Part shown: positions 1-12,417 of the stretch, piece after piece
Layout: every line of letters begins with the position of its first letter
Position numbering within the stretch: the first letter of the stretch is position 1
Translations under genes and position numbers: made by a program
Notes under the pieces: model-generated
Databases searched by the model: none
The model's input: the letters and a program-made list of their open reading frames with translations, nothing else
Told to the model about the DNA's origin: nothing
Assembly: GCA_003117195.1 (NCBI GenBank)
Contig: BDSI01000097.1
Location: forward strand, 62,001 to 126,000
Length of the DNA: 64,000 bases
From: Eudorina sp. 2006-703-Eu-15
Taxonomy: Eukaryota; Chlorophyta; Chlorophyceae; Chlamydomonadales; Volvocaceae
Direction of reading: 5' to 3'

Positions 1-248
1 ATACAACTATAGTTATTACATGCGTTATTACATGTTGACCGCACGTAGCGTATGTCGGAGTAAAGCGAGTGCGTGGTCCGGCGGAAGCTATATATACGTC
101 AATAATGGTAAACTATAAGCGAGACAGCTAGCGGCCCGGCGCGGCGCGGATCTGCAAGCGTGCCCGCCTGCCTGCCTTGCACACTGCTGGCCTGCTGCCT
201 GCTGCTGCCTGCCTGCCTTACACACTCGCACGCACCACATTGACTTAC

Positions 249-3200
249 GGAGGCGCATTGATGCATTCGTTCGGGCCGGTGTTGAAACGGCACACGCTGA
301 CGGTGATTGCGTTTCCGCCGTTGGTAAGTCCTACGTACGTATGTAGTCGCTCAGCAGCCAGCAGCCGGGGTAAAGATAAATATATACAGTAAGGTTCATT
401 CATTCATTCATATAGTTGGTGGGCGGGCGGGGTTCCGTCGTTGAAGCGAGAATCATTGCTTTTGGCAAAGGCCGTGTCGTGCGTGTCGTGCGTATGTCAT
501 GATAGCAGCACGCAGGACATCCGTCAGTTCTGATGTACGTCGAAGTGGGATGCATATATACGCATATACATACATATATAGATAAATTATATAAATCAGA
601 TGTACCGATAGATAGACATATGCGCGCGCGTGTACATACGGACGCACGACGGAGGCGGCTTTGGATAGATACGTTAGTTCCCCGCATACATGCATTAGAC
701 GTATTGACGGCTTGCTTACCCCCAGCTATGACAGCCAGCTTGTAGTTGAAGTACGCGATGGGCGTCATTGGGTCCAGTACGGCAACGAATGTCACAGAAG
801 CATCCCCTTCCGCCAGAAAATTGTTGTCGATGCTCTTGTTGGCCGAGTGGACGTTCAGCTGCACATGCATGTGTGGAAATAGAAAACACTAATAAAAAAA
901 CACATGCATAGTACGTATATATAGTACGTATATCCCCGCTTTGTGCGCCTTCGTCGAGTCTTAGCCCCGTGTGTGCGTGGCCTGTTCCGAGGGACCCCTG
1001 AGGCCCCATCATCTAGCGAGCCGGGTTTTTGGTTGGCTGGGTGGGTGTGCGGGAACTTGAGAGCAGGTCGACCCCGTTTTTGGTCTCCTTGCCGAGTGCG
1101 GAGCAGCAGCCTGCAGTCGAGTTTGCTGCTCCGGTTTGTTGCTTTTCCCAGTGCAGCGGTCGAGTAAGTCCGGCCGGGGCTCACCATGAGCCAGCTGGCG
1201 GCGGGCGTGTGAGTGCGTGTGCGTGGAGGAGTGTGAGTCTGGCGTGCGAGTGCGCGCGTGTGAGTGCTTGGCCGGCCTGCTTGCTTGGAGGGGAGCCCCG
1301 CCGGGCTCGAGCCAGGGTGTGAGGCGCGCGGCGGACATACGGACAGACAGACGGACAGACAAATCCGCGCGCCCCGCCCTGCGCTGTGGTTCGGCCCGGC
1401 AAGGGGCCCCTGGCACTCGTCCGTACGACATGTGTACGGCGAGCCGCCCACAGTGTAACACCCCCATACATATATATTATATATATTATATATATCGATT
1501 TACGTACATAGATGTGAAGGTTAATTATTTATTCATGTTACAGCGGACCCCGATTGACCCCGATTATTATTTATTATATCTTTCATATCACGCAATTGTG
1601 CAAGCAAGCCTGCTAATTAGCCTGCTGCAGTGCTGGTGACCGGTACCGAGGTTATCCGGTTGCTTGCGTACGTGCGCATGTGCGTACCTACCTTGCGGTT
1701 GAAAGTCGGCAGTAGGGAGATGTCGCCGCCGGCCTGGACCCGGAGAGCCAGGTACAAGTTCCTGCTTGCGTTGAACGCGCGCAGCGCAGATATGATAGGG
1801 CGATCGAGTGGAGCGAAATAATGAAACAAACACACACATATATACAACCCTATATATACACAAGCAAAGAGATTGTTGATATTATTAGGACGCCGAGCGA
1901 GCGACACGCATATGACACATGTATGTATGCGTGCAATTCTCCGTAGGTCCCACGTGCACAGAATACACAGAATCAGTGAGATAGGACGACTGAATTACCC
2001 TAATACTTCAAACCTGTTGCCGGAACGGCCAAGTAGTGCAAGGCCATGCAGCACATCAGATAGCAGGCGCGACTACATAGGTATATATGGATAATTAACA
2101 AGTATGCATGTCGACGACGTACGTACGTGGTGTAAGCCGTCGGGCCCAGCCAGTCGGGTTGGATTTTGATCATGACGCCCGTGGGGCCCAGGTAGGTGGC
2201 CGGCAGAGTGAAGGTGCGGTACAGCCCCGGGGCCAGAATGGAGGAGTTGAGCTGGGCAAGCGGCGTGGCCCAGCCCAAGCGCCACAGCTCGGGCGCGCTG
2301 GGGCAGCCGTCGCCCAAACCCATAGCTGAGGAGAAGTCACCGTACGGGGGCACGTCCCCAGATGCGTACCACAAGCCGACATTATTTAGCAGCCCTTGCA
2401 TGACGGTGCCCTTCTGGAAGATTCCCTGGAGGTCGAGGCGGTTTCAAGGCGAACAAAGTAATATAAGGGGGACAGCAGGTAGAGGATCGATCACGCAGGT
2501 AGGCGAGCCAACCACGCAGGCTCCAATTTCACGGTGTGCCGCGCGCCGAGCGCCTGATGACGTTATAAATGCGATGCGGCCATGCCCATAACTTGCACAT
2601 GACGAACAAGCGAGGATATATAAATGAATGCCTACGTATGCAGTTGTGCCTGCTGTCCAGGGTAAGTTATTCCACTTCCCAGCCACACACACCAACGAGC
2701 TTCTCCCCGTCGGTCTATCCCCGCCCGCCGCGCGCCGTGCAGTGGATGCATGGCGGGCCCGATGCATGTATGGTCGCGCGTCTCGTCGCTCTGTGTGTGC
2801 GCCCGCGGCCCATCAATCAATGGGCAATCATGCACATGCCAAGCCGTTTAGGCCGTTTGAGATTATGTAATTTATTCATTATTATATATGTATGTATATA
2901 TAATTGTCATAATTATACAATTACATATACATATATATACGTACGTCATTCATTTATCAATTTATTCATTGTCATAGCATGTAAAGCAATCCCAAGCCAA
3001 CGTGGGTCACTAGCTAGCTAGGTTGGAAAACGTCAGGTGCGTGCGCGCATACATACGTACATACATACATCGTGCCAATTATATGGCGGGCATGCAGCAC
3101 GCAACAGTTTGACGACATAGACGATCATTCGGCTACTACATATATCCAGCAGTTCTCGACCCACGCTCATGTCAGATAGACACGCACGCACGCACTTATG

Positions 3201-6200
3201 AGCGAGACAGTACGATTATGTGCCGACGCGGCTTCGTTGATTGTCACTTACATCGCGCTCAGCCACAAACCAGGACTGGGTTCCTGGCAGGTCGGCGATC
3301 GCCACCCACAGACAGATCGGTGCCATGTCTACCGGCAGCACGTACAGGATGTTGCTGAACAAGTTGAGCTGGATTCCTTCGTGGGTAGGACGGATGGCAT
3401 GGCATCCAACATCAACCCAGCATAAAGGCACATAATGTACAGTCAAATCAATCGCGCTCGTACCTAGCTAGCTCGCTGATGAACAGCTATCCTAGCTGGC
3501 TAGCTATATATCCTACCGTACCGACGCAATCTTTTTGTGTCGAGATTAATTTGCGAGGCCAGAAAATCAAATAAATTTCATTATGGAAACGAAATTTGTT
3601 TGAGAGGCGTTGATCGGAGTTTATTTAGAAACTTTTGAAATTTGCGAGCTCATGTGCCGTATATGATAGTTTGCGAACTCACGTTTTACCGCTGGCCAAG
3701 TGCGCAAGGGCGTGCCCATCCGCCCCACGGCCACGGGCTTGGTCTTGGGCTGCTTGCCTCTCACAGTGACCTTCCCGGGACCCCCCAGCTAGCCCGGCCA
3801 CCCGTTCCCCGCGCTGCCCTTCCTCCCCACGCGCCTCGGCCCCGTGCCGGCTGAGACATGCCGGGCCCCGTTGGCTCCGCAGCCGTCGCCGCCTTCACCC
3901 CCCGACCGGCCGTGTCCGTCATGGCCCCCATGGCCTTTCACAGCCGGCCCCGCGGCTCCCCCTGCGCCCCTTGAGTGCCGAACGCTAGCAGAGTCCTCGC
4001 GAGTCCGGCCCCACCTACCCCCGCCACGCAGCCCTGGGCCCCGCCATTTATTTTTATTTTTGCGAGAATATTTTGCGAGGTGCCTTGGGAGATTTCTGTG
4101 AAACTTGAAATATTTGCGAGGGACCCGTTCAAGGTTTTTTTACACTTTGCGAGGTCCGAAACAGATAATTACTTATTTGAAAAAAAACGCGTCGCTCGGT
4201 ACGGTACCTGCTGCTGCACTGACGTTGGAGCGAGATAGACACGCAGGACATACACGCATCGTTTTCCTTACTCAAATCTGAGTAGTACTTCATACGGTGA
4301 GCAAACATCCATGCATGCATCCAAGTAATCCAAGTACGCAACCGCGCGCGCAATCAATTAACTAACATCGAGGGATGTAGCAGCAGCAAGCACATACAGC
4401 AGATCCGCGCGGGCGCGCGCGCGGCGGTGCGTGTATGTATGTACTGACCTACCGGCTATGAACAGCTGTTGCTTGGCACTCGCCGCGACGTTGTCCTCCT
4501 TGCAGCGGCTGACAATATCCAACGAGCAGTTGAGCTGCACAGGGACCACTGTGAGGCCGGACCGGTCAAACACCATGGAGCCATAGCTGCACTGCGAGAA
4601 GTAATCCGCGTAGCCGCCTGGTCTCAGAAAGGCTTCCTTGACGGCCGTCACCTGCAGCAGATCATCGTTGAGAATGAAACGGTGTATGTGATGATAATTC
4701 TATAAAAACCGTTAACGGTTACAAGCTGGACCCCGCCTACGATTCGACGGGACGATCCCATCCCGCGGGCTCAGGTAGCTAAGGTAGCTAGCAATTATAA
4801 AACAAATATATGTTTTTTATACATAAAAACCGAAAGCACTAACATACGCCGCCCAGTCATGTATGGACTGTATCAGCAGGCGTGTGTTACACGCGGATGT
4901 ATAGCAGCGGCGGTTTCCCTGGCCTTGCACTAATACCATACTAAATTTACTACTATGATTTCATTCGAGTACGTTCATACAACGAACTTGCTGCTACGAT
5001 TAATTGGCTGGGGTCCGTCGCTAGGGATCGGGCTCTTGGGCACAAGACGAACGGGTCCAGACTATATATTAGGATGCGGGCTCGCTCTAGCTAGCGAGGG
5101 TCGGTCCAGCTCGCTAGCTACGTCAGCGATCGAGACATACATACATACATGCGTGGCAAACAAGCGAGGTGCGCGCGCGCGCGCGGCGCGCAGCTATATC
5201 CATCCTCACGTTTGCGCCCGCCCGGGCAGCGCATTCGGAGCTCGCAGCCAGGCTGACCACCACGACCAGCGCGCGCAGCGTCACATTGGCGGAGGGCACG
5301 GGCGCCGCGGCGCGGATGACCTGCGCCTCGAACGTGTCAGAGCAGCTGGTGGAGCCGGCGGTGGGTGGAAAACACGTCTGCGCGCGTACGTATCCAGGGC
5401 CAAGGCATGGCAGCCAAGCAACACGGTACGCACGTACGTAAACAGTGCGTTGGCTGTCATCGATGACCCGCGGGGTCCGCTGTACCATCCTTAATAATAA
5501 AAAACAGTGCGTAATAAACATTGGCAGCATGCCATGTAATACGCCATGCGTGGTTTCAGTCGCTCGATCGCTCGTCGGCGCACAAACAACAGTGCGTGGC
5601 CGCCAGCACGCTGCTGGTACATCCGGCTCATCGTGACTTTATTTAATTACGTATCGTACAATAGCTACTCAATCAATCGATCCGTGCCATGGTGTCAGTA
5701 GTCAGTGTTGCTATCTTACATAAAATAGATATTTACGGGCCAAAACTCCGGAAATGTTTTCATTTCACGGACCCCCAGAAACTCTGCGAGATTTCATTTC
5801 TTTGACTCTGTGGGAAACCTGCCCTGCCAACTATTTTCCAGGCTATCAAAAGGGCCTGGAAATCTGCAGGCGCAGGGGCATGGCCCACGACACCTGTCTA
5901 CCGCCAAAACACACTCTGATGCCGTGTCCCGGACTCCTGCTGGTTACCCTCCCATCATGGGATATGCATCCGCGACGCCAGGAAAGCGTGCTTCACCCCT
6001 TCAAGACTGAGAATCACTGTCGTAGCTGTGGTAGTAGTCGCCCTGCTGTCGAAACACGCCAAAATATTTCCCGGCCTGCGCGGAGGTTTTCTTTTCCTGG
6101 CACCTAGGAAGGCCCCCGAAATCTGCCCTGCCAAACGAAGGGGTTTTGGCTACTGGCGACAGGCCGGAAACCTGCGGAATTCTATTTCCCCGTTTAGGAA

Positions 6201-8112
6201 AACAGCAACAATGGTGTCAGTGCGTGCGTGTGCGTGTGCGTGACTACCCAACTACGTAACCCAACCACGCACCCGCTAATAATATAATAAGGGCCTGCTG
6301 CACTGTATGTGGAGCCGGCGCTGGTTATGAAACACGTCTGCGTAGTCTGCGCGCGTACGTATCCAGGGCCAAGGCATGCATGCGTGGCAGTAGTGGCTCG
6401 CAGCAGCCAACACGGTACGTACGTACGTAAGCAGTGGTAGTGCGTGGCGGCCATGCATGTAAGCCATGCGCGCGTGCGTACGTGGTTTCAGTCGCTCGCA
6501 TCGCCGGCGGCGCACATCCAACAAAGCAACAGAGGCCGCCACCACGCACGCACGCTGCTGGTACATACCCACGCAGCTCACTAGATTTGATTACGTATCG
6601 CACAGTAGCTACTCAATCAATGGATCCGTTCAATGGTGTCGATGCGTGCGTGTATGTGTGACTACCCAAGTAACCACGCGCATCCGCTGTGACTACGTAC
6701 CCAAGCAACCACCCGCAAATATAATAAGGGCCTGCTGCACTGCGGTTGATGCGTTCGTACGTGCACGCACCGAATACGTAGAAAGATAGATAGATAATAC
6801 ATTCAAACTAACATATATACGCTCACCAACGATACCCAGGCCCCGGCCGGGATCGGCACTCCAGTGTAGGCATCCGTGGGCTGAGCGGGCAAAAAGAACG
6901 TGCCGTCGGTCACGCCGGCCGCATATACGGCCGTCATCACCCATTTCCCAGCGGGCTTATAGGTCCTGTACTGCAAGTTACCCTGTACGGCATTGCATTC
7001 ACAAGCGACGGAGGGTGCGCGGACGGCGGGCTGGATGGTCTAAAATCCGGGCAAGCTATCTCGAAGTATAGTAAGGACTCAGGTAACGAAGGTAAGCAAG
7101 GGGAACCGACACATGCTCTATCTACGATACACAACCTAGGACGTAGCTAGCGTTGCGTGCACACGGCTTGCATGACCCGTAACGTAAGGAACGGAGCCCG
7201 CGCTAGAGGTCGTGTTCTTTATTCACAGCTCATCTACCACGCACGAGCGACCGCTGCATGTTTCGTCACATTATTAGGTCCGCGACGGCGACGTCGCGAC
7301 CCCAAATGAACATGTATGTTTTAACGTTGACGCACCCACGCACCTACCTGCAGTTTAAGAGGTGCAGGCATGACGGCGATGGGCCCGACCTTGCCGGCTG
7401 AGACGAGCAGCAACAGCCCACCTGATGAACGAACACGCACAAGCAACCCCATGCATGTCGGTCATCAACGCCGGGATGCGTGTGTTTTGCTCGTGGAAGA
7501 AAACGCGGATAGATACGTATGCCGCGGTTCGTTGTAACTGATAAACGAGACTCGCCGGGTGAGCCCACGTACATACAGCACATACGCATCATCCTCGGTG
7601 ACCATGCATGACCATTCGCTGTTCGTCCAATCGCGTGCGCGTCTATCCTGCCCTGCGAGTCGATCGCATGGCGGCATCGGTGCACATGCATGAGCAGTCT
7701 GTCTATGCATGCGTTTATTTCCTCTCCAAGGATGGATAAGGGCGAAAGGCTGTGCTGTGCTGTGCCGTACCAGGCTGCGTACGCTGTGGCGTACCATGCT
7801 GCACTGCTGTATGTATGTGCCGTAAAAGGCTGCGCTGTGCCGTACCGGGCTGCACTGTGCAGTACCAGGTTGCGCTGTGCCGTACCGGGCTGCGCTGTGC
7901 CATACCACTCTGCGCTGTGCCGTACCAGGCCGCGCTGTGCCGTACCAGGCTGCGCTGTGCCTGATCGATCTCTTCAACATCGATGCTGGACGGAAGCCAG
8001 AGGGTTATCCCGTACATACGGGGCGGGCTCTGTGCACCCGAGTCGCATATGCTGAATCAAAAGCTTACTGACCTTGTCCGTGCAGACAGATCAGCAGGGG
8101 CAACAGCAGCAT
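249..8112 (-). CDS. Gene A: secreted M11 (gametolysin/VMP-like) metalloproteinase-related protein, metal site destroyed; 3' end outside window
   Basis: Exons, 5' to 3' on the minus strand: 8112-8073, 7421-7348, 6982-6827, 5377-5210, 4651-4453, 3376-3252, 2425-2127, 1761-1692, 858-720, 330-249. The proline-rich last exon expected from the paralogues would lie left of base 1. About 450 residues are visible. The protein starts MLLLPLLICLHGQG, a signal peptide, and exon 1 ends in phase 1 as in the other copies. Family marks: GNLQYRTYKP near residue 39, TCF at 91, GGYADYF and CSYG in exon 5, and the Met-turn SAMG with Met near 289. The zinc signature is QGLLNNVGLWY (264-274): all three histidine ligands and the glutamate are gone, so a zinc protease activity is very unlikely (inference). 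Exons 5 and 6 of the family are fused here (4651-4453). It is probably a matrix-secreted pseudoprotease. Introns hold a hAT MITE, a TACCGTAC element and a 20-bp minisatellite. Confidence 0.82.
1537..1560 (-). repeat. Short dispersed GGGTCCGCTGTAAC motif, copy 1
   Basis: This is a partial match to the CCGCGG-centred repeat seen at 5453-5490 and elsewhere. Only the GGGGTCCGCTGTAACAT arm is intact. It lies in an intron of gene A beside an AT-rich stretch. Confidence 0.5.
3514..4206. mobile_element. Non-autonomous TIR element with TACCGTAC ends (copy 1)
   Basis: The left end reads TACCGTACCGACG and the reverse complement of the right end reads TACCGTACCGAGCGACG, so the ends are inverted repeats. 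The AT-rich flanks inside the element carry repeated TTTGCGAGG motifs around a GC-rich core (about 3700-4020). No transposase is encoded. It lies in the intron of gene A between the exons at 4453 and 3376. A related element with the same terminal octamer and the same CTCGCAAA motifs lies at 56108-56649. No target duplication was identified with confidence. Confidence 0.55.
5340..5702. repeat. Segmental duplication inside gene A, copy 1
   Basis: From the 5' part of exon 4 (5377-5340) through the adjoining intron, this segment reappears in the same orientation at about 6305-6650. Shared landmarks, in order, are the exon acceptor, CGTACGTATCCAGGGCCAAG, TGGTTTCAGTCGCTCG, CGCTGCTGGTACAT and GCTACTCAATCAAT. 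The hAT MITE at 5703 sits at the far end of this copy. Confidence 0.7.
5453..5490 (+). repeat. Short dispersed CCGCGG-centred motif, copy 2 (best preserved)
   Basis: The core reads ATGACCCGCGGGGTCCGCTG, preceded by GGCTGTCATCG and followed by TACCATCCTTAATAATAA. The same core with the same right flank occurs at 14372-14404. Confidence 0.65.
5703..6213. mobile_element. hAT-type MITE, copy 1 (in an intron of gene A)
   Basis: It begins CAGTGTTGCTATCTT and ends with a degraded inverse (ACAGCAACAATG). The internal sequence matches the copies at 31062-31501 and 52767-53042. GTGTCAGT occurs on both sides, three bases from the left end, probably the 8-bp target duplication. The duplicated intron segment at about 6630-6645 (CAATGGTGTCGATGCGTGCG) lacks the element and represents the empty site. 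Confidence 0.75.
6305..6660. repeat. Segmental duplication inside gene A, copy 2
   Basis: This is a diverged copy of 5340-5702 without the MITE. A shorter third echo (CAAATATAATAAGGGCCTGC and neighbours) follows at about 6670-6745. Confidence 0.65.
6309..6337 (-). pseudogene. Decoy fragment of exon 4 of gene A
   Basis: Read on the minus strand from 6337, this begins ACGTGTTTC straight after a CAG acceptor and translates TCFITSAGST. It copies the first ten codons of the true exon at 5377 (TCFPPTAGST) and then diverges. It lacks the rest of the exon and any donor in phase, so it is a leftover of the segmental duplication. Because the acceptor is intact, it could compete for splicing. Confidence 0.55.
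7753..7962 (+). repeat. 20-bp minisatellite in first intron of gene A
   Basis: About ten imperfect units close to CTGTGCCGTACCAGGCTGCG lie between the signal-peptide exon and exon 2. The array creates open frames rich in Cys/Ala on one strand and Gly/Thr/Ala on the other, which are not genes. Confidence 0.85.
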
Positions 8113-11100
8113 GGGCAGCAGCGCGCCATCGGCCTGGGGCGGGAGCACGTACACAATTAGTTGGCTGGTCTGAAAACCGGGCACTAACAAGCCCGATCGA
8201 TCCAGTCGTCGCCCTCACCTTGCCAAGCAATCCGCGCTGTAGGAAGTACATTGCAGGTAGGCTTGTAAAACGTATGGCTGTGCGTGCTTTCTAGCGAGCA
8301 CACCAGCCGTGCTCGTCCCTCCCGCGGGAGTGAGGTGCTGAAGGAGGTGACAACTACGAATGACTCTGTCCAGCAGCCAACCAAACGATACCGTTTCAAG
8401 ACTCAGCCGCTCGAATACATGTATCTTAGAAGAGGGTATTCGTTGGAGCCTCTGAACGTGGCGTGCGTAAACTTAGGTCGAACGGGATAAGGCAAAATAA
8501 TGCTGACGTCATAAACTTATGTAGCAATATCATATCAATGCCTAACTGTTAAAAATTGTTAATGAAGCACTTTCCGAAGCTCTTCGATGTGAAGATTGCC
8601 GAACTACTGAAGTACCGTAGTTGCATACATCGCGCGCTCATTTCAGGATTACAATAACAATAACATAATTAGAAACTGCCATAATGCAAAGATTCAGCGA
8701 TTGAGCTCTTCGTTCATTTCATTTTCGTGCTAGCCTGCAGGTAGACGACCTGCTGAAACGGCAGAGGCCGCTAAGAAGTTCGATACTGTATCAAAGCAGC
8801 CTGTACATTTCATTCGCACGCGATGTAAGGCGATCTCACACAAAAGCAGGCTCCTGCGCGCACGCATAAGGCCCGCATCGGGCGTATGACTTTTGTATGT
8901 TTCGCTGCAAATTAGCTAATAATTTCAAATGCATTTTGCACGACGCGCATGGCCTGATCGATGTGTTGCCCAAGGCAAAAATAGACGTGGGAGGCTCAGT
9001 TACTTGAGCCTCCTGGTTAGAGTTACATCCAAATGCCGTCTCACGACATGCTCATGATTTCAAATTTTTAATTATATAGTTCCGGGGAACAGGGCGTGCA
9101 AACTGGTGCAAAGATGAGGCAATGCTCAAATTTTGCCATGGAGCTCGATACTGTTCGATCGGGGAGACATTCACTTTGCATGTCATGTACTCAAAGACGT
9201 ATGTGAAATTAACTGCATTCACCACAAGCTACATATTTGGCTTCCCTCCCACAGCTACGAAGGGCGCATGACTAATCCTGACCGATTCACTCCTAACATA
9301 TCGTGTCATTGCCTGTCTTTGCAATCCTTGAAGACAAACTCAAGTAAGTATCGGTAATATTGTGTATGCAGCAGTGTGTTCCCTCATTCTGGTTTGATTA
9401 AGGTAATTATTCAAATTAGTTGAGAGCAGCGCAATCAACACAACCATCAGGGCACCTTAATTTGCATCACGATTGACACCTGCCACACGTATGCTGCCGC
9501 CCGCCTTCTCTTTGTGTCTTACTGTCGTCGGCCCACACTCGACCATATACAGCGTAATGTTCCATCCGTTGTTCCATCCATCATTTTGTCATTTGCGATC
9601 TTTAATTTGACCATTATTGTCTGCAGAATGGCACGTGACGTGGTTGTGGGCGGCTTCACCGTTCCAGCAGACCACTCTGCGCCGCCTGCGCTGTGGGATC
9701 CGCCTGGGAACTGCACCATGCTCTGTCGGCTCTCGATATCCCAGCCCACCTTGCTCGTAACAGTAACAATTCCCAATCCATTGATTGGCATAATAATGAG
9801 GCTCTGACCCGGACTGCCGTCACCTTCTCACCCGCTGTACGGTCAACTTCATCATGGCATGTGTGGCGGCCGCCATTGCTGAGGAATAGCGGTAGGTGCG
9901 GAATGTTACGGCATACAACATTAGCGGTCTGGAGGTCTGAAATTAGCAGCGCGGGTAAACTCACCTCGTCCAGCCGCCGGCACCCAACCTCCCGGCGAGA
10001 CACGGACCGCCACGCCCTGCTCGGCGCTCCATACACGCAGGCGCCATGGGAATGACCGGCGCTACATACATATGTGTTTAGCGAGAAACCCGCCCGCCCG
10101 AATATATGTAGGTTGCCCTCAGCCGACACCGACTGTGCCAGGCCGTACAAGTCCGGACAGGCCCTACTCACAGGCCGCCACAACTGAGACTACCATCTGC
10201 TGACTCCTTCGTGGCGTCAACTTCTGGTAGACATTTACCAACGACCGACCCGATCGACCGCTGCTCAAATACGGTGCGCGGACGGATCAGGTTTAAGCAT
10301 AATCGGCAGGACCTGAGGGGTCCCCTGCAAGCTGTTGCAATTAGCTGGAAGCGAGCGAGCGGGCCCGCACCGTACGTGCCCACGCACCTGCCCAGTCTCC
10401 GCCTGCTCTATCTCCACCCGCCTGCCCAGTCTATCTCTGCCACGCACGCTCGTATCCCCGGTACAACACTACTGCGATGGCCGGACGACCGGGCCCTGCG
10501 TGCCGTCTCCCACTTCGCGCGTGTGCGTGTGTGTAAAAAATGAACCCGTCCGTCCGAACCGTCCCATATGTGTGCTTAGAGAGAAACCTTTGCCGTCCGA
10601 GGCCGTCGGCCTTTGCACCTTATCTACTCCAACAATGCCGCATGCGTACATGCCCGCATGTGTACATGCCGCATCCCTGCACGCACTACTGCCGCCGCTT
10701 GCTGCGACGACGGATGTCGTAGCTAGCCAGGCACGCGCGGCCCGAGCATGCGCGTGTTGTCGTCAGCCGCAATCCCACATCGACAGCGAGATGCAATCAA
10801 CCGTAGAATGTATGTAGATGTTATGAATCGATGTCCGCAATGGGTGTAATAATAAGCCGTACAGAGCGAGCTGAAGACGTACATACGCCCGGATCTGGAT
10901 CTGTTATATGTACGTTGGTCTGGAACTGACGGACGAATGGTGTATGAACCCAACCGGCGCAGTAGTTGCGCAAGGCCGCGCCCACCTACCGCCGCCGCTG
11001 CCCGCCGCATTCAACGAGCGAGGAAACGTGCGAAACTGATGACCTGCTGCCCGCACCACACCCTACATATATGCTACCTGCGCACGGACGGATTTGTACG

Positions 11101-12417
11101 TGCGCTGATGTCCAGGATTCGGGTGAGGGTAGGGCCACGTACGCGCACCGATGCACGCTGCAGTGACACGCCTACAAACGATACATACCCAGGCCCGTCC
11201 ATCCATGAATCAATTGCATAAACGAAGGAACGACGTGATGTAGGCGCGCTATCGATCGATCTCACCAGGAATCTATCACCTTCGACGCAGGCGCGCGCGC
11301 TGCAAGCAAGTACGTATACACCGGCGCCCGTTAGATAGCTAGCCCGTCCATGAAGCCACGTAGTGCAGAACAAGCAACAGTACTCGCGTACGTGTACGCC
11401 TAGGGCTCTCTATGTGTGAGCCATCTCCTTACGTACCCGACGTGCGCGCAAATACTTGGCGGCGTGGGCAGCGCGGGGCGCATCAATTCGATGCGCGGGC
11501 GTGGCTGTGATCGATGATGGGAGCGGAGCAAAACTACAACCGTCCACGTTGCCTGCAACCCTGGTCGTGAACCGCGACAGCAATATCCACTATTGCCGTG
11601 ACACGTTACGTACGATTTTTAAAGGGTGAACGAGCGAGCCGCGAGACCCGTTTCTACTTCAGATTATCACCTACGCCCCAGCCCCGTCGTCTTGCTTGCT
11701 TGCTGCATCAAAATTAATCATGGCCTAACCAAATCGACACCAAGACCTGATTTTGCGGCCCCGAAGCATGTGAGGCCCACGTGCCAACGGACGGCAAACC
11801 TCCATGTTTAATTATTATATATACGCACGGATTCCTGTCCAAGCGATCCACCGGTTATTATTGCCTTGCCCGGCGGTTGCAACTAACGAGCAAGACCGTA
11901 CCTGCGCGGGGTTGCCGCGTTGCCCTGCCTGCCTGCTGCCGTACGTGGATGTAGTGGATGTCCCGCCCCTTGCGTGCTTGTTGCGCCTCGTTGCTGCATG
12001 TGTGTCCACCCGACCATCCCTCCATCGACCGACCAGCCACCTTCCGCCCGCAAGTAATACATAGAGTGCCCGCCGGCCTGCCCGCCCTCCGATGGCTCGT
12101 CGATAGTGGCTGCGACGTAGCTATGTGCGACGCGCCTCCGTCCAGAGCAGCTCCTCCAGCCCCTACTTCGTCCACCTACCCACGGTGCGCGTGGGCCCAT
12201 CCATCCGCCCATCACGTGCGTGTCTACCTGCCGAAACATGCGCTCACCGCCCTAGCCATCCACCGCCTCGCCCTTCCCATCTGGCGTGCATCGCCCAGCC
12301 AGCCGCCGCCGGCTGCTGTGTGGCGCGCGTGCGTACGTGTGTGTGCATGCGCACATGCACGCGCGCGCCACCAGCTAAACAACCGCCAACAGCTAACCGA
12401 CCGCTAGCCACTAACCG
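8113..12417. other. Intergenic region between gene A (5' side) and gene B (3' side)
   Basis: 8113 to about 8500 must hold the promoter of gene A, but no TATA-like or other known element could be singled out. About 8500-9500 is comparatively AT-rich and free of long frames. About 9500-12400 is GC-rich with many short overlapping frames on both strands; none shows a recognisable domain, a run of family exons or a convincing splice pattern. An imperfect short repeat links about 10060-10110 with 10545-10600 (TTTAGCGAGAAACC-like). The 3' UTR of gene B should start below 12418. Confidence 0.6.

Noticed and set aside
9514..10183. Overlapping frames of 97, 120 and 175 codons as a small gene
   Set aside because: No recognisable domain, frames overlap on both strands, and no splice or family support.
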